A stretch of 64,000 nucleotides of DNA from Fibrobacter sp. UWB5 (GCF_002210295.1 NZ_MWQH01000001.1:248001-312000); one strand, 5' to 3'. Shown: positions 41,968 to 52,705, counted from the first letter of the stretch. Program-made: numbers and translations. The notes: a model not told the origin generated them from the sequence alone.

Positions 41968-42160
41968 GTAAATCTCCTTTCTTGTTTGACAAACAGGTCT
42001 GTTTTTTTCCGTTATGAGCCCGCTTTCAAGATTATGTGTTTAAAATATAGTTCCGAGGTAGAGCTCTTGTCAAAGAAAGTGTACTTGCGATGGATGTTAT
42101 GCCTGTTAGTAAATTCTTTTGCGAATTAAAGATCTATACCGATTTCTGAAGTCGCTGCGC

Positions 42161-42337
42161 TCAGTCCACATTCTCGAAATCTTCTTTTTCTGCTCCGCAG
42201 TGGGGGCAAATCCAATCATCGGGTAAGTCCTGGAACGGTGTTCCTGGCAGGGCGTCTTCGCCGGCTTCAGGATCCCCGTATTCGGGGTCGTAAATGTAGT
42301 TGCAGATGTCGCATTGGTATCTGTCGTATTCGTTCAT
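42161..42337 (-). CDS. Rubredoxin
   Basis: 58 aa from ATG 42337 with AAGGAG upstream. Two CxxC knuckles, [12 protein letters not shown] and [13 protein letters not shown], bind one iron; the spacing is that of classical rubredoxin, with the typical [12 protein letters not shown] between. One-electron carrier in the cytosol, often for peroxide or oxygen detoxification in anaerobes. A longer upstream in-frame extension lacks any sign of being translated. Confidence 0.95.
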   Translation of the reverse strand: MNEYDRYQCDICNYIYDPEYGDPEAGEDALPGTPFQDLPDDWICPHCGAEKEDFENVD

Positions 42338-42420
42338 GGTGAATCTCCTTGATGTATTCCTAGATTTATCGCCTTTGAAGGCGATATTTGTCAATTTTTT
42401 TATAAAATTTTTAAAGATTG

Positions 42421-42449
42421 TTGACAAATAGAATTGTAATTGCGATATT
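42421..42449 (+). promoter_or_regulatory. Promoter of the recCBD operon, probably leaderless
   Basis: TTGACA (42421-42426), 17-nt spacer, GATATT (42444-42449), then six nt to the ATG at 42456. The start point is expected at about the A of the ATG. No Shine-Dalgarno is visible. The geometry is identical to the promoter at 25460-25488. Confidence 0.6.
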
Positions 42450-42455
42450 CATAGT

Positions 42456-45400
42456 ATGAAACTACACCTGAAGTTTGCCCTGAATTTGGAAAATCTTGCT
42501 GATGAAATGATCGACGAGATTTTGAAGCATTGGCGTGATCCGTTTAATGCTCCTATTGTCATTTTCCCGGACCCCAAATTGGAACAGTGGTTCCGTTTGC
42601 GTTGGGTGCAAAAGAAGGGCGTGCTTGCGAATCTGAACAAGAGTACGATTGACCGGTTCCTTGTTGATATTCTGGTTGGGAAAAATCCCAAATTCAAGAA
42701 GCTTTCGTCTGACATGCTCGCCAACGTTATTATTGCATACCTGCAGCAAAAAACAGACGGAACGTTTAATTACGAACTTTTGGGTGAAAGCGTCAAGGCA
42801 TATCTCGAAAACGATGGCGTCGTTGACGAAAACAGACTGTTTGATTTTGCGAATGTGATGGCGGGCCTTTTCCTGGAGTACGAAACCAGTCGCCCGAGCG
42901 GTTTTCTTTCGGATTCAGAAACGGGCAAAAGTGTGAAGGGAATTCTGGATTGTTGGAAACAAGGTGCGCTGAAAGATTTCTTTATTACGCGCGATGGTAC
43001 GCCAGCTGCAAATGAAGAATGGCAACGCAAACTTTATTCGGCTTTATTCCATGCAGGCGATAATGAGAAATCGCTGTTGACACAGGTGTTTGAAAAGTCT
43101 GCCGCAAAGAGCGGCGAAAACATTACTTATTTGACACTTCCGTATTTGTACGAGGCCTGCAAGGCTGAATTCAATTACGACAGCGATCTTCCGGTCTTTA
43201 TTTTTGGCCTTTCGGGCATGGGGCAGTTTTACCGTGTGATTCTGCAGAAGTTTGCAGAAAAACATGATGTTTACGCTTACATTCAAAACCCCTGTATGGC
43301 GTTCTGGGAAGATTGTAGTGGCGTGCGTAAACCGCCCGAAAGCATGAAATTGACTGTTCCGAGGCTTTCGACAGATCCTGATGACGAAAGCGAACTGATT
43401 GATGAGAATGAAAACGAATTGCTGCGTTATTGGGGCAAGGCTGGTCGCGATAATATCAAACTTTGGAGTATCGCTACCGATTACAACTTCATGACGGCAG
43501 AAGATTCCATTATCGATCGGAATAAAGAAATGCCTTGCGACACGTTGCTGCATCAAGTGCAACAGATGGTGGCTCAGCGCAAGAATGTGTTCTGCGACGG
43601 CTCGAACATCCTTAAAAAGGTCCCGTTTGAAAAAGATGAATCATTTGGCGTAACGACGGCGCCTTCAAAAATGCGCGAAGTGGAAGCGCTTCATTCCCGC
43701 ATTTGCAAGCTGCTTTCTGAAAAAGATGCGCAAGGGAACCCGAAGGCGACAATTGCCGATATTCTTGTGGTGTCCCCGAATATTGATGACTACCGCACGG
43801 CGATTTTCCAGGTTTTTGACCAGACTCGCGATGGATTCCACATTCCGTTTAATATTGTGGATTCTGCTGCTAGCGATTCGCTTACGGCAAATGCACTTTC
43901 GATTCTATTCTCTATCCGCGAAAAGGGAACGCTTTCGAGGCCCGACTTCTTTGCACTCGTTCGCAATCCTGTGGTTCAAAATGTCCGTGGTATTTTGGCC
44001 GACGAGGTTTCCGATTGGGAATCTTGGACCAGCAATATGAACGTGTACCGCGACCGTTATGTCGAAGATAACGGCGAAACTCGCCGCGAAGAATCTTGGA
44101 TTACGGCCACTAGGCGTTTGTTGCTTTCCCGCTTCAGCTACGGCGGCGTTGAAACTGATTCGGGCGACATTCATCCGTATAGCGATATCAGTAGTGCCGA
44201 CGACAATTCGTTATATCGCTTTGTTGATGCGATTGACGTACTTGAAAACTGGATGGCGCTTGGAACCGATGGCGTCGCCGAAGACGACCTTTCGGCTGTT
44301 TACCAGTTCTTGGATTCTTGGCTTTGTATGGGTGACCCTCCCAAGGAACTGGTGGGCGAAAGCATTATTTATCAGTCGGTCACATCGGCTCGCGAAAATC
44401 TGGAATACCAGTACCTAGCCGGTAACGCTACGATTTCGTTCAAGTGCATTTCGCAGACGTTGATGTATGCTGCCCGCGGCTCGGAATACAGTTGCGGGAA
44501 CCTGTTCATTAACGGGCTTACTTTCATGAAGTTTGCACCGAACCGTATTGTTCCGACCAAGTATCTATTCTTTATTGGGGCCGATGCAGCGAACTTCCCG
44601 GGTGTGCGGAATACGAATACCCTTGATTTGCGCAAGTCGTGCCGCCCCTGGCCCGGCGACGATTCTGTCGTCAGCAGAAACCGCTACGCATTCCTTTGCC
44701 AGCTGATGAGCACTTCGGAAGGATTCTTCATTAGCTATGTGAACAAGGATTTGCGAAAAGATGAAGATTTTTATCCGTCGTCTGTTGTGAACGATGTTCG
44801 AGGATTCTTGAAAAATGCTGCCAAGGCTGCCGGCGTAACGGATGCAGAAGTTCTCAAGAACATGTGGCCCGATGATAGCGTTCCGCTAGATGAGACGCGT
44901 CCGTGGGAAATGCTATTTACCCAGCGCGAAATTCGCAATAAAAAGGCTCAGCTTGAATTCGGGAATGACTGCGACGTGACCAGTTTTACGCCCGCAGCAG
45001 ATAATATTGAACCTAGGCGTCTCCCAGAACAGGTGAGCGACTACCAGTTCAAAAAATTCCTGAGTGATCCGTTTGAATTCCGCGTTGACGAAATGATGCA
45101 TATTGAAGACGAAAAGGAAGACCCGGAAAAGACGGAATATGAGCCGATTTCTATTGACAAGTTGCAGAACGCCATTTTACAGCGCATGCTTACGGCGCAA
45201 AAACTGGGTGTTTTTGAAAATGATTATTTGACAACGGAAAAGGATATCCTCTCTTATGCGCTTTCTAAGGGATTGCTGCCTAAGGGCGCCTTTAGTGCAA
45301 GTAATTGGGCAAGTGTGTGCAATTCTGCCGAAGTGTTTGCTCGTTCTATTGAAAAATTTTACGACAAGAAAAAGTTCCAGTATGGTAGACGCGCGGTAGA

Positions 45401-45980
45401 ACTTCAGATGAATGGATGGATTCTGATGGGGCAAATTCCTTTATTTGTTCGTGATGAACATACCGTTCACTTGATTTCAATGGCGTCGTCAACCCATCAG
45501 CGTCATTTTTTGAAGCCTTATATTCATGCGCTTGCGCTCATCTGCGAGGCTGGACAGAAGAATGAGCCTATTCCTGATGTGACCATTGAATGCTTCTCTT
45601 TGACGGAGTGGCGGGCAAAACGAATTTTGAAAACGCCTGAACAGGCCGCAGAATTGCTGGATAATCTCTACCAGAAGATGTTCGCAGCGCAAGAAGGCGA
45701 AAATGGCAATCGCTATAGTAAGGTCATTCCGATTGATTTGATTGATAACGAGAAAATCCTGACTTATGACGATTATATCAATGCGTTTGAGGGCAAACGT
45801 ACTCCCTGGGATTTATTTGCTGGTCGCAAGTTGTTTGATATTGAAAAAGTCTGTGGATTTACAGAAGAAAACTTTGAGACGCTTTGGTTCGAAGAAGTAA
45901 CCGCCATTAAGAATATGGCTCCTGATTTGTGGAAAATCGAAGAAGATATGGTGGAGGGTATCAATGCTGAAGAACTTTGA
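42456..45980 (+). CDS. recC: Exodeoxyribonuclease V gamma subunit (RecC)
   Basis: 1174 aa, close to the 1122 of E. coli RecC. The N-terminus has the RecC feature 'IVIFPDPKLEQWFRLRWVQKKGV', and the inactivated helicase-like repeats and nuclease-like C-terminus follow. RecC holds RecB and RecD together, splits the incoming duplex and scans for Chi. First gene of the recC-recB-recD operon; its stop overlaps the recB start by 17 nt. A leaderless start is suggested by the promoter spacing. Confidence 0.93.
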   Translation: MKLHLKFALNLENLADEMIDEILKHWRDPFNAPIVIFPDPKLEQWFRLRWVQKKGVLANLNKSTIDRFLVDILVGKNPKFKKLSSDMLANVIIAYLQQKTDGTFNYELLGESVKAYLENDGVVDENRLFDFANVMAGLFLEYETSRPSGFLSDSETGKSVKGILDCWKQGALKDFFITRDGTPAANEEWQRKLYSALFHAGDNEKSLLTQVFEKSAAKSGENITYLTLPYLYEACKAEFNYDSDLPVFIFGLSGMGQFYRVILQKFAEKHDVYAYIQNPCMAFWEDCSGVRKPPESMKLTVPRLSTDPDDESELIDENENELLRYWGKAGRDNIKLWSIATDYNFMTAEDSIIDRNKEMPCDTLLHQVQQMVAQRKNVFCDGSNILKKVPFEKDESFGVTTAPSKMREVEALHSRICKLLSEKDAQGNPKATIADILVVSPNIDDYRTAIFQVFDQTRDGFHIPFNIVDSAASDSLTANALSILFSIREKGTLSRPDFFALVRNPVVQNVRGILADEVSDWESWTSNMNVYRDRYVEDNGETRREESWITATRRLLLSRFSYGGVETDSGDIHPYSDISSADDNSLYRFVDAIDVLENWMALGTDGVAEDDLSAVYQFLDSWLCMGDPPKELVGESIIYQSVTSARENLEYQYLAGNATISFKCISQTLMYAARGSEYSCGNLFINGLTFMKFAPNRIVPTKYLFFIGADAANFPGVRNTNTLDLRKSCRPWPGDDSVVSRNRYAFLCQLMSTSEGFFISYVNKDLRKDEDFYPSSVVNDVRGFLKNAAKAAGVTDAEVLKNMWPDDSVPLDETRPWEMLFTQREIRNKKAQLEFGNDCDVTSFTPAADNIEPRRLPEQVSDYQFKKFLSDPFEFRVDEMMHIEDEKEDPEKTEYEPISIDKLQNAILQRMLTAQKLGVFENDYLTTEKDILSYALSKGLLPKGAFSASNWASVCNSAEVFARSIEKFYDKKKFQYGRRAVELQMNGWILMGQIPLFVRDEHTVHLISMASSTHQRHFLKPYIHALALICEAGQKNEPIPDVTIECFSLTEWRAKRILKTPEQAAELLDNLYQKMFAAQEGENGNRYSKVIPIDLIDNEKILTYDDYINAFEGKRTPWDLFAGRKLFDIEKVCGFTEENFETLWFEEVTAIKNMAPDLWKIEEDMVEGINAEEL

Positions 45981-48900
45981 TATTAATGAGTTCCATCTTG
46001 GAAATAATCTGTATGTTGATGCTTCGGCTGGAACTGGTAAAACGTATACCATTCAACAGCTGGTGGCAAAACTTGTGCGTGGCGAAGGTAACCATGCCGG
46101 CATTCCGCTGTCTAAGATTTTGATTGTGACCTATACTGATAAGGCCACGGGTGAACTCCGGGATCGTATTCGCCAAAAGATGGAAGAATGCCTTGCCGAA
46201 GAAAACCTGGAATGCTACCGTGAAGCATTGCAAAATATTCATACAGCACCGATTTTCACCATTCATTCTTTTTGTCAGAAGGTTTTGCACGACTTCGCGT
46301 ACGAGGCGGGGGCATCCTTTAATTTGGAAGTGGTTGCAGATGAAGATATCAAAAATTTGATTCAGCGCCTGATTCGCGACAAGTGGTCTTTTGAAACAGA
46401 GTTCATGGATTTGGTGAATTCTTCAAATTTCAATATGGACTTGTTTGTCAAGAATTTCGTGAATGCGACCAAGTATAAGTTGCTGAATCGCAAAACGAAA
46501 TGTTATGTTCCCAATTTTGGCTCGCTAGATGCTGTTTTTGATTTTTGCCCTGAGGCCCGTGCCGCGTGGAATGTTCTGCTCAAGAATAAGGACAAGGTTC
46601 ACCAAGAAAAGAAAACGACTAAGCCAAAGTGTATTTCTGCTCTTATTGAAACAATTCAAGCTTATGATGGCACGAAAGCTCTGTTTTCGGGGACTTCTTA
46701 TGGCTCAAAATGGCAGAATATTTGGGATTCTGATGAGTTGAATGCTGCGATTGACACGATGATTAGGGTCAAAGACAAGCATCTAGAAAGGGTCTCTATT
46801 AAGGGGGATCAGAAGTTTATCTTTAACCATGTGGATGAGCTTGTAGAATTATGGCTAAAAGAAAAACGCCAGAAGAAGGCTCAATCCTTCAACGACATGA
46901 TTAACGACGTCCACGATTCCATAATGAATGGTGATGGAAAACTGGTGCAGAAATTGCGCGAGAATTACCGTTATGCCATTATTGATGAATTCCAGGACAC
47001 GAACCAATTGCAGTGGGATATTTTCAAGACAATCTTCTTGGATAGCGATGATAACAATATCGTTGTTGTGGGCGACCCTAAACAGTCGATTTTCTCGTTC
47101 CAAGGAGCCGATGTCGGCGTTTACCGCACGGCAATTGGTGAAATAAAAGAACTAAACGGAAGGCGCCTTTCAACGAATTATCGTTCAAGCGACGATATTA
47201 TCAATGCTTGCAATGAACTATTTAAGAAAGATTTCCTTGAAGGCGATGAATTCTTGGAATCTGACGTACCGGGCGATAAACTAAAGAAAAGTGCACCCAC
47301 TTTGAATGGTAACCCCACGCCACCGTTGTGGATTTCAAAAATCTACAACGAATTTGAATTTGCTGAATTTGCTGTGCGTAAAATTGTTGAATGTTGCTCG
47401 CCTGATCCCCAAAATAAAGATAAGACGGCTTTGCAGATTTTTGACAAGGACAAGAAAGAAATGCGAAATGTCCGTTTCTCGGATTTTGCCATTCTTTCTC
47501 GTACCCGAACTGAAATGACTGCTTTGGAAGATGCCATGGCGCAAGTGGGTGTTCCGTATGCCCGCTACAAAGACACGAACTTGTTCTATGGAAAAGAATG
47601 CTCCCATTGGATTTCATTTTTGAAAGCTCTTGATGCCCCTGATTTTTCTAGTTGGAATCGCAAGTTCTTGAATGAGGCTTTGATTACGGACTTTTTCAGG
47701 GTGCCCCTTGAACGTGTTGAAGACGAGTCGTTTATCTATCCGACTAGTCGCATTATGAAGTTATTCGTTGGCTGGCGTCAGCTCGTTGCGAAACGCCGTT
47801 GGGCGGAACTGCAAGAAAGTATTTATCAAGAAACGGAAATTGACAAGTATTTGAGTACCCCTGCCACATTGCAGCAATTGGCAAAAATCAAGCAAATTGG
47901 AACGTACATTTTTGACTACCTGTATAACAATCGCGTTTCCCTTGAAGAGGTTGTAAAGCACCTGCAGGGGTTGGCTAGTGCCTCCGAAGGTGTAGATGAT
48001 ACCGATGGAAACTTGGTCGCAAAGGGGAGTGATTTTGATGCTGTGAACCTCATGACGATTCACTCGTCCAAGGGTTTGGCTTTCCCGATAGCCATTATTA
48101 CGGGTGGCCTTCGTGGCGATAATAATCAACCTGGCAACGATCCTTATGCATTTAGCCTTGATGGCGAAAAATGCATCGGTTTTGATAAGGATATCTCAAA
48201 GAAAACGAGTTTCGAGGAATGCCATGCGGAATGGCGTAGACTCATGTATGTGGCGTATACTCGCGCAGAATCGTTGATGATTGTTCCGCAGTATAGCATT
48301 TGGTATGATAAGGAAAAGACATCCATTAATCATGGCTTTCCATTTGCGTTCTTGGCGGTTGCAATTGCGCGCCTGTCTCAGACTGAATTCGCTCGATTGC
48401 AAGAAGACGAAAATTTGTCTTCCGGTTTGTGGGCATACAAAAAGACTGTCGCCCAAATCTTGCATAACGCAAAAGACGAAATGCCCGACAATAGCAAATT
48501 GCCGGATTTCGATTCCTTGCAGCGCAAGGTGAATAACGCTTGTATTTACCAGTATTCTTATTCAAGCTTGGCTTCTAAAAAGCGAGTGCTTGAAGCCCGC
48601 GAAGAATTCGTTGACAACGAAGAAATCTCTGTCGACGGCAACCGTGCTAACCGTGAAGACTTTATCGAAGCGAGCGGCGGAACTAATAGCATCATGATTG
48701 ATGACGCTTCTGCATTGGTGCAGCCCTGCGTAAATTACGACAAGAATGCTCCGATTGCAAACGTCGCGAATTACCCGCGGGGTGCAAACTTGGGTGATGC
48801 CTTGCACAAGGTCTTTGAAAATCTGGATTTTGAAACCGTCGGAAATCTTCCCGACGAGAATGCTGCCTGCAACAACACCGAACTCCGCAACTTGATTGCC

Positions 48901-49524
48901 GAAACGTACCAAGGCAATTCTATCCATATTCAGGAACATCCTGAATGGAATGATTTGACGACGGGCTTTATTTGGAATACCATGAATGCGGAACTTCCGG
49001 AAATTCACGGAAGTGCGGTTACCGGGAAGACTTTCTGCCTTAAAGATTTGCCCGCAGCCACTCGTCGCGCCGAAATGGGCTTCCACATGGATAGCCGTAA
49101 TTCAAAAGACGCCTCTTGGATGAACAGCCTTTGCAAGGGCTTTATTGACTTGATGTTTGTCCGCAAGGGTGACGACGGCGAAGATTATTATTCGATTCTG
49201 GACTGGAAATCCGACGTGATGGATGACCCGGATTACAGCGACAAGGATGCGCTTGCGCATAAAATCGAAGAGGAATATTCCATTCAGCGAGTGCTTTATA
49301 GCTATCTGTTGATTAAGTGGCTAAAACAGTTCTATGATGATCTTGATGAACAGCAGATTTTCGAAAAGCATTTCGGCGGCATTTACTATGCGCTTGCTCG
49401 CGGCACACGCGCCGGAACTTGCAACGGTATTTATTGCCAAACATGGAAGAGTTATAGTGATCTTGAAAAGAGCTACCGCAATGTTGCTGCCTTAATGAAG
49501 CGTAGCGCGAAGGAGTCGGCATGA
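45964..49524 (+). CDS. recB: Exodeoxyribonuclease V beta subunit (RecB)
   Basis: 1186 aa, near the E. coli length. UvrD/Rep-type 3'-5' helicase with Walker A DASAGTGKT (19-27), IIDEFQDTN, VGDPKQSIFSFQGAD and the later VAYTRAE; C-terminal RecB nuclease domain with KGFIDLMF and YSILDWKSD (Asp and Lys of the active site). It drives one strand and provides the nuclease of the RecBCD complex that processes double-strand ends and degrades foreign linear DNA. Overlaps recC and recD. Confidence 0.96.
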   Translation: MLKNFDINEFHLGNNLYVDASAGTGKTYTIQQLVAKLVRGEGNHAGIPLSKILIVTYTDKATGELRDRIRQKMEECLAEENLECYREALQNIHTAPIFTIHSFCQKVLHDFAYEAGASFNLEVVADEDIKNLIQRLIRDKWSFETEFMDLVNSSNFNMDLFVKNFVNATKYKLLNRKTKCYVPNFGSLDAVFDFCPEARAAWNVLLKNKDKVHQEKKTTKPKCISALIETIQAYDGTKALFSGTSYGSKWQNIWDSDELNAAIDTMIRVKDKHLERVSIKGDQKFIFNHVDELVELWLKEKRQKKAQSFNDMINDVHDSIMNGDGKLVQKLRENYRYAIIDEFQDTNQLQWDIFKTIFLDSDDNNIVVVGDPKQSIFSFQGADVGVYRTAIGEIKELNGRRLSTNYRSSDDIINACNELFKKDFLEGDEFLESDVPGDKLKKSAPTLNGNPTPPLWISKIYNEFEFAEFAVRKIVECCSPDPQNKDKTALQIFDKDKKEMRNVRFSDFAILSRTRTEMTALEDAMAQVGVPYARYKDTNLFYGKECSHWISFLKALDAPDFSSWNRKFLNEALITDFFRVPLERVEDESFIYPTSRIMKLFVGWRQLVAKRRWAELQESIYQETEIDKYLSTPATLQQLAKIKQIGTYIFDYLYNNRVSLEEVVKHLQGLASASEGVDDTDGNLVAKGSDFDAVNLMTIHSSKGLAFPIAIITGGLRGDNNQPGNDPYAFSLDGEKCIGFDKDISKKTSFEECHAEWRRLMYVAYTRAESLMIVPQYSIWYDKEKTSINHGFPFAFLAVAIARLSQTEFARLQEDENLSSGLWAYKKTVAQILHNAKDEMPDNSKLPDFDSLQRKVNNACIYQYSYSSLASKKRVLEAREEFVDNEEISVDGNRANREDFIEASGGTNSIMIDDASALVQPCVNYDKNAPIANVANYPRGANLGDALHKVFENLDFETVGNLPDENAACNNTELRNLIAETYQGNSIHIQEHPEWNDLTTGFIWNTMNAELPEIHGSAVTGKTFCLKDLPAATRRAEMGFHMDSRNSKDASWMNSLCKGFIDLMFVRKGDDGEDYYSILDWKSDVMDDPDYSDKDALAHKIEEEYSIQRVLYSYLLIKWLKQFYDDLDEQQIFEKHFGGIYYALARGTRAGTCNGIYCQTWKSYSDLEKSYRNVAALMKRSAKESA

Positions 49525-51461
49525 ATCTTGAAACCGCAAATGTCAATGGATCGGTAGTTGAATTTTATACCTTACTTCGCGAAATGCGTGGTATTTCTCT
49601 CGTTGCCGAGAAAATGCATAACTTACTTTGTGCTCTGCAGCAAAAACCGCAGTTGTCTTTTGATGCGCAAAAGTTGCTGTACATATACCTCTCGCTGCAA
49701 GAAGACGGCAACACGCGTATTCCGCTGAATGCTGAACTGCTCTATTCTAAATGGGAACAAAAGTGGAATGGCTTGGTGGTACAGCATCAAGAACCTTGCC
49801 CGAGTGCAGAGGTGTTTTTGCCGATTATCCGTAAAGGTGTCGAAGACCTTGCGGCGGGCAAGTACACGCAAATCATTGGCGAGGGGGCAACGCCTCTGCG
49901 TTTGCAGCAGACGCCTCAATGCGCCTACTTGATTTCGGCGAAGCATCTCGAAGACAAAAACCACATCGAAAGTATTTTTAAGTCCGGGTTCTTTAAAGAA
50001 TCGCCGCTGGATAGCACCGCTATACCGCAGGCCAAGGAGTTTGTGCACGGCTTGTTGCGCGAAGGTTCGCCTATTCGCTTTGATGACCGCCAGGCCGAAG
50101 TCATCGCTCGCGGTGTATCGCAGAACTTGATTATTACGGGCGGGCCCGGCACCGGAAAGACAACGGTTATCGGATTCTTGCTCTGGAAACTTTTCGCAAG
50201 CGATGCAGACTATCTGAATTGGAATCTCTATATGGCGGCACCGAGTGGAAAAGCCGCCGACCGCCTTGCCGAAAGCATGGACGACACCCTGCGCGAAATT
50301 TCGGCGGCGGCCCGCGATAAAAATCCCCGCTTTGTAGAAAAGCTTGCCAAGGCCTCCAGCTACACGCTTCACAGACTCTTGAAGTATAGCGTTTCCAAGG
50401 GCGGATTTACTTTCAATTCTGGCAACCCGCTTCCCGAAAAGTCCATCTACATTATCGACGAAGCGAGTATGATTGACATCTCGCTATTTGCGGCATTCTT
50501 GCAGGCGCTTCCGCCCAGCGGAAACTTCAAGCTGTTTATTTTGGGCGACCCGAATCAGTTGCCCTCGGTAGACGCTGGCGCCGTGCTCGGTAACATTCTG
50601 GAATTTGACCGCAATTTCGTGGTCAAACTGATACGCTCTAACCGATTCAATGACGATTCTAAAATCGGCGTGCTGGCGGGTAAAATCCAGCGCGGCGAAG
50701 AAGTCGCATTTGAGGGAGTTTCCTTTGACGCTCATGCGCCCTATTGGGAGGCGACCGATAGCGTACACCAGTTGGATCTCGACCAAGGTCAAACCCTTTC
50801 GCGCAAAGAAGAACTCAACGCCGTCGAAAGTCTCGTTCGCAAGTGGACCAAGAAATTTTACGCTCCGCTGATGGACTTTGCAAGCGCTGTTGATCCGGCG
50901 ATGCCTTCTGACAAGGTGACTCCCGAACAGCGGGCAATTCGCGAAAAACTTTGGAGTGTCGCAAATCAGGCTCGAATCCTTTCGGCAGAAAGGCGCGGCA
51001 ATCGTGGCGTTGAAACCTTGAACCGTATGGTGGCCGAAGCCCTCGGACAGAATGCTTCATCGCGATTCGTCGGGCAAATCCTGATTTTCAATCGTAACCA
51101 GAACGAATTCAAGCTCTACAATGGCGATACGGGAATCGTGGTAAAATCGGAACTCCACGAACAGTATTTCTTGATGCTTAAAAAACAGTCGGAATACGTG
51201 TTCTATCCGCTTTCGTATTTTGCAGAAGATTGCTTGGAACCTTCCTTCGCTATCACCATTCACAAGTCCCAGGGCTCGGGCTATCCGAACATTATGATGT
51301 TCTTGCCCACGCGCAAGGGGCATCCGCTTTTGAATCGACAAATCCTATATACGGGAATCACTCGAACCAAAAAGCAGAGCCTTACCATCATCGCCACTCC
51401 CAAAACCTTCAAATCTGCCTGCGAGACGGTCATCGAGCGCGACACGGGTATCGAACTATAA
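49521..51461 (+). CDS. recD: Exodeoxyribonuclease V alpha subunit (RecD)
   Basis: 646 aa. Superfamily 1B 5'-3' helicase with Walker A ITGGPGTGKTTVI (around residue 210), Walker B IYIIDEASMIDI, FILGDPNQLPSVDAG, and the C-terminal FAITIHKSQGSGYPNIMMFLP and YTGITRTK motifs. Length is close to RecD of E. coli (608), not the longer RecD2. Its ATG overlaps the recB stop by 4 nt. Last gene of the operon. Confidence 0.95.
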   Translation: MNLETANVNGSVVEFYTLLREMRGISLVAEKMHNLLCALQQKPQLSFDAQKLLYIYLSLQEDGNTRIPLNAELLYSKWEQKWNGLVVQHQEPCPSAEVFLPIIRKGVEDLAAGKYTQIIGEGATPLRLQQTPQCAYLISAKHLEDKNHIESIFKSGFFKESPLDSTAIPQAKEFVHGLLREGSPIRFDDRQAEVIARGVSQNLIITGGPGTGKTTVIGFLLWKLFASDADYLNWNLYMAAPSGKAADRLAESMDDTLREISAAARDKNPRFVEKLAKASSYTLHRLLKYSVSKGGFTFNSGNPLPEKSIYIIDEASMIDISLFAAFLQALPPSGNFKLFILGDPNQLPSVDAGAVLGNILEFDRNFVVKLIRSNRFNDDSKIGVLAGKIQRGEEVAFEGVSFDAHAPYWEATDSVHQLDLDQGQTLSRKEELNAVESLVRKWTKKFYAPLMDFASAVDPAMPSDKVTPEQRAIREKLWSVANQARILSAERRGNRGVETLNRMVAEALGQNASSRFVGQILIFNRNQNEFKLYNGDTGIVVKSELHEQYFLMLKKQSEYVFYPLSYFAEDCLEPSFAITIHKSQGSGYPNIMMFLPTRKGHPLLNRQILYTGITRTKKQSLTIIATPKTFKSACETVIERDTGIEL

Positions 51462-51484
51462 AAAAACGCGGCAGTGATGCCGCG
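51461..51484 (-). terminator. Terminator of the minus-strand lipoprotein operon
   Basis: Stem CGCGGC / GCCGCG with T6 on the minus strand; it also lies directly behind recD. Confidence 0.7.
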
Positions 51485-51512
51485 CTTGCTGTTTAAATCG
51501 AATTGTTTGAAT

Positions 51513-52694
51513 CTAGTTCCCGTATCTACAGGCTGCAATCACTTTCGTTCCGTAAATGTCCCATACAGGGTCGGAGTAATTGTAGAATGGTTCTGCGCCG
51601 TTCTTATCAACGTCTTCTTTATTGAGGGGCGCAATTTTGATCTCGCAGGTGATTTCGCTGTACGTGTCGCTAACGATGGTCCCGTTTTCAAGGGCGCAAT
51701 ATTCGGTAAAGTTCCTTTTGACGAGGGCGAGTTCTTCGGCCGGCATTCGATTGAAATCATTATCGCTCCATTTCTTTGTGACGGTATTGCCGTTCAAGAA
51801 AACGGTATAGGAATGGGCTTTCTCGACTTCACCCAAGGAATCACTTATAAAGTTTTGGCAGCGAATGGATTCAGAGATGTTTGTGTACGTGTAGTACACG
51901 ATTCCGTTGTCCAGGTGCACTCCGTTATTTCCGCATTCGTACGTGAACTCTGTTTCGACGCACTGATTGTCTACCTGGATGTCCTTGGAAAGCGGATTGC
52001 CGTGTAAGTAGCTGGCAAGTTTTTCTTCGTCTTCTGAAAGGAATTTCAGATCATCTTCTTCATCAATTATAACTGAGGGATCGCCGTCTGGGGATTCTCC
52101 GTCGTCTATCGGCTCTCCGCAGATATCTATAATCTGCTGGGCGTATTTTTTCCAATGGCCGTCAAAGTATTGCATGCCTCCCGGAGTAATTTCGGTCTTC
52201 ATGGGGGCCGGCAATGTGCAAGAGAGGTCGTATCGACCTGGGAATAACGGCTCGTTTTCTACAGCAATGCCTCCGTCAAGGGTGCAGTCTTGCTTGAATG
52301 ATTCTGGCGACAGGGTGTCGGGAATGTCATAGTACTTTGTGACGGCGGTATCGGAAACGGAAACAGAATAGACGAACCACATCTCCGTCGTTTCGCAGAA
52401 AACGGATTCGAAATTCGTCTTGTAGACGTGTTTCAGTTCGCCATTTTCGGTTTTGATTCCGGAAGGCAAGTCGTGAATGATGTCGATCACGGTGTCCAAG
52501 CATTCGGTGCATTCCGGATTTGGTTTCAATGTGTCGTTATCCAGCCATGTTTGAAAGGTGGAGTCGGCGTTTAGGGCATTGAAGGTGCTGGTCTGTTCGT
52601 CAGTGCCGGTGACTTTGGAATCGCTGCAGGCGGTAAACAGCGAGGCCGCAAATAGCATGCCCGCGGCGGCGAGTTTTGTGGTGAAGTATTTCAT
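51513..52694 (-). CDS. Lipoprotein of unknown function downstream of a TIGR02147 gene
   Basis: 393 aa with a lipoprotein signal (lipobox FTAC, Cys at about 23). The mature part is rich in Asp/Glu/Thr with many Cys (CTECLD, FCETTEMWF, DCTLDGG, RCQNF), and has two similar halves: 'CTLDGGIAVENEPLFPGRYDLSC' in the first and 'CALENGTIVSDTYSEITCE' in the second. Surface-exposed disulfide-stabilised domains are likely. Co-directional with and 11 nt after the TIGR02147 gene, an association that recurs at 53777-55881. Confidence 0.75.
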   Translation of the reverse strand: MKYFTTKLAAAGMLFAASLFTACSDSKVTGTDEQTSTFNALNADSTFQTWLDNDTLKPNPECTECLDTVIDIIHDLPSGIKTENGELKHVYKTNFESVFCETTEMWFVYSVSVSDTAVTKYYDIPDTLSPESFKQDCTLDGGIAVENEPLFPGRYDLSCTLPAPMKTEITPGGMQYFDGHWKKYAQQIIDICGEPIDDGESPDGDPSVIIDEEDDLKFLSEDEEKLASYLHGNPLSKDIQVDNQCVETEFTYECGNNGVHLDNGIVYYTYTNISESIRCQNFISDSLGEVEKAHSYTVFLNGNTVTKKWSDNDFNRMPAEELALVKRNFTEYCALENGTIVSDTYSEITCEIKIAPLNKEDVDKNGAEPFYNYSDPVWDIYGTKVIAACRYGN

Positions 52695-52705
52695 GGTTTC
52701 TCCTC

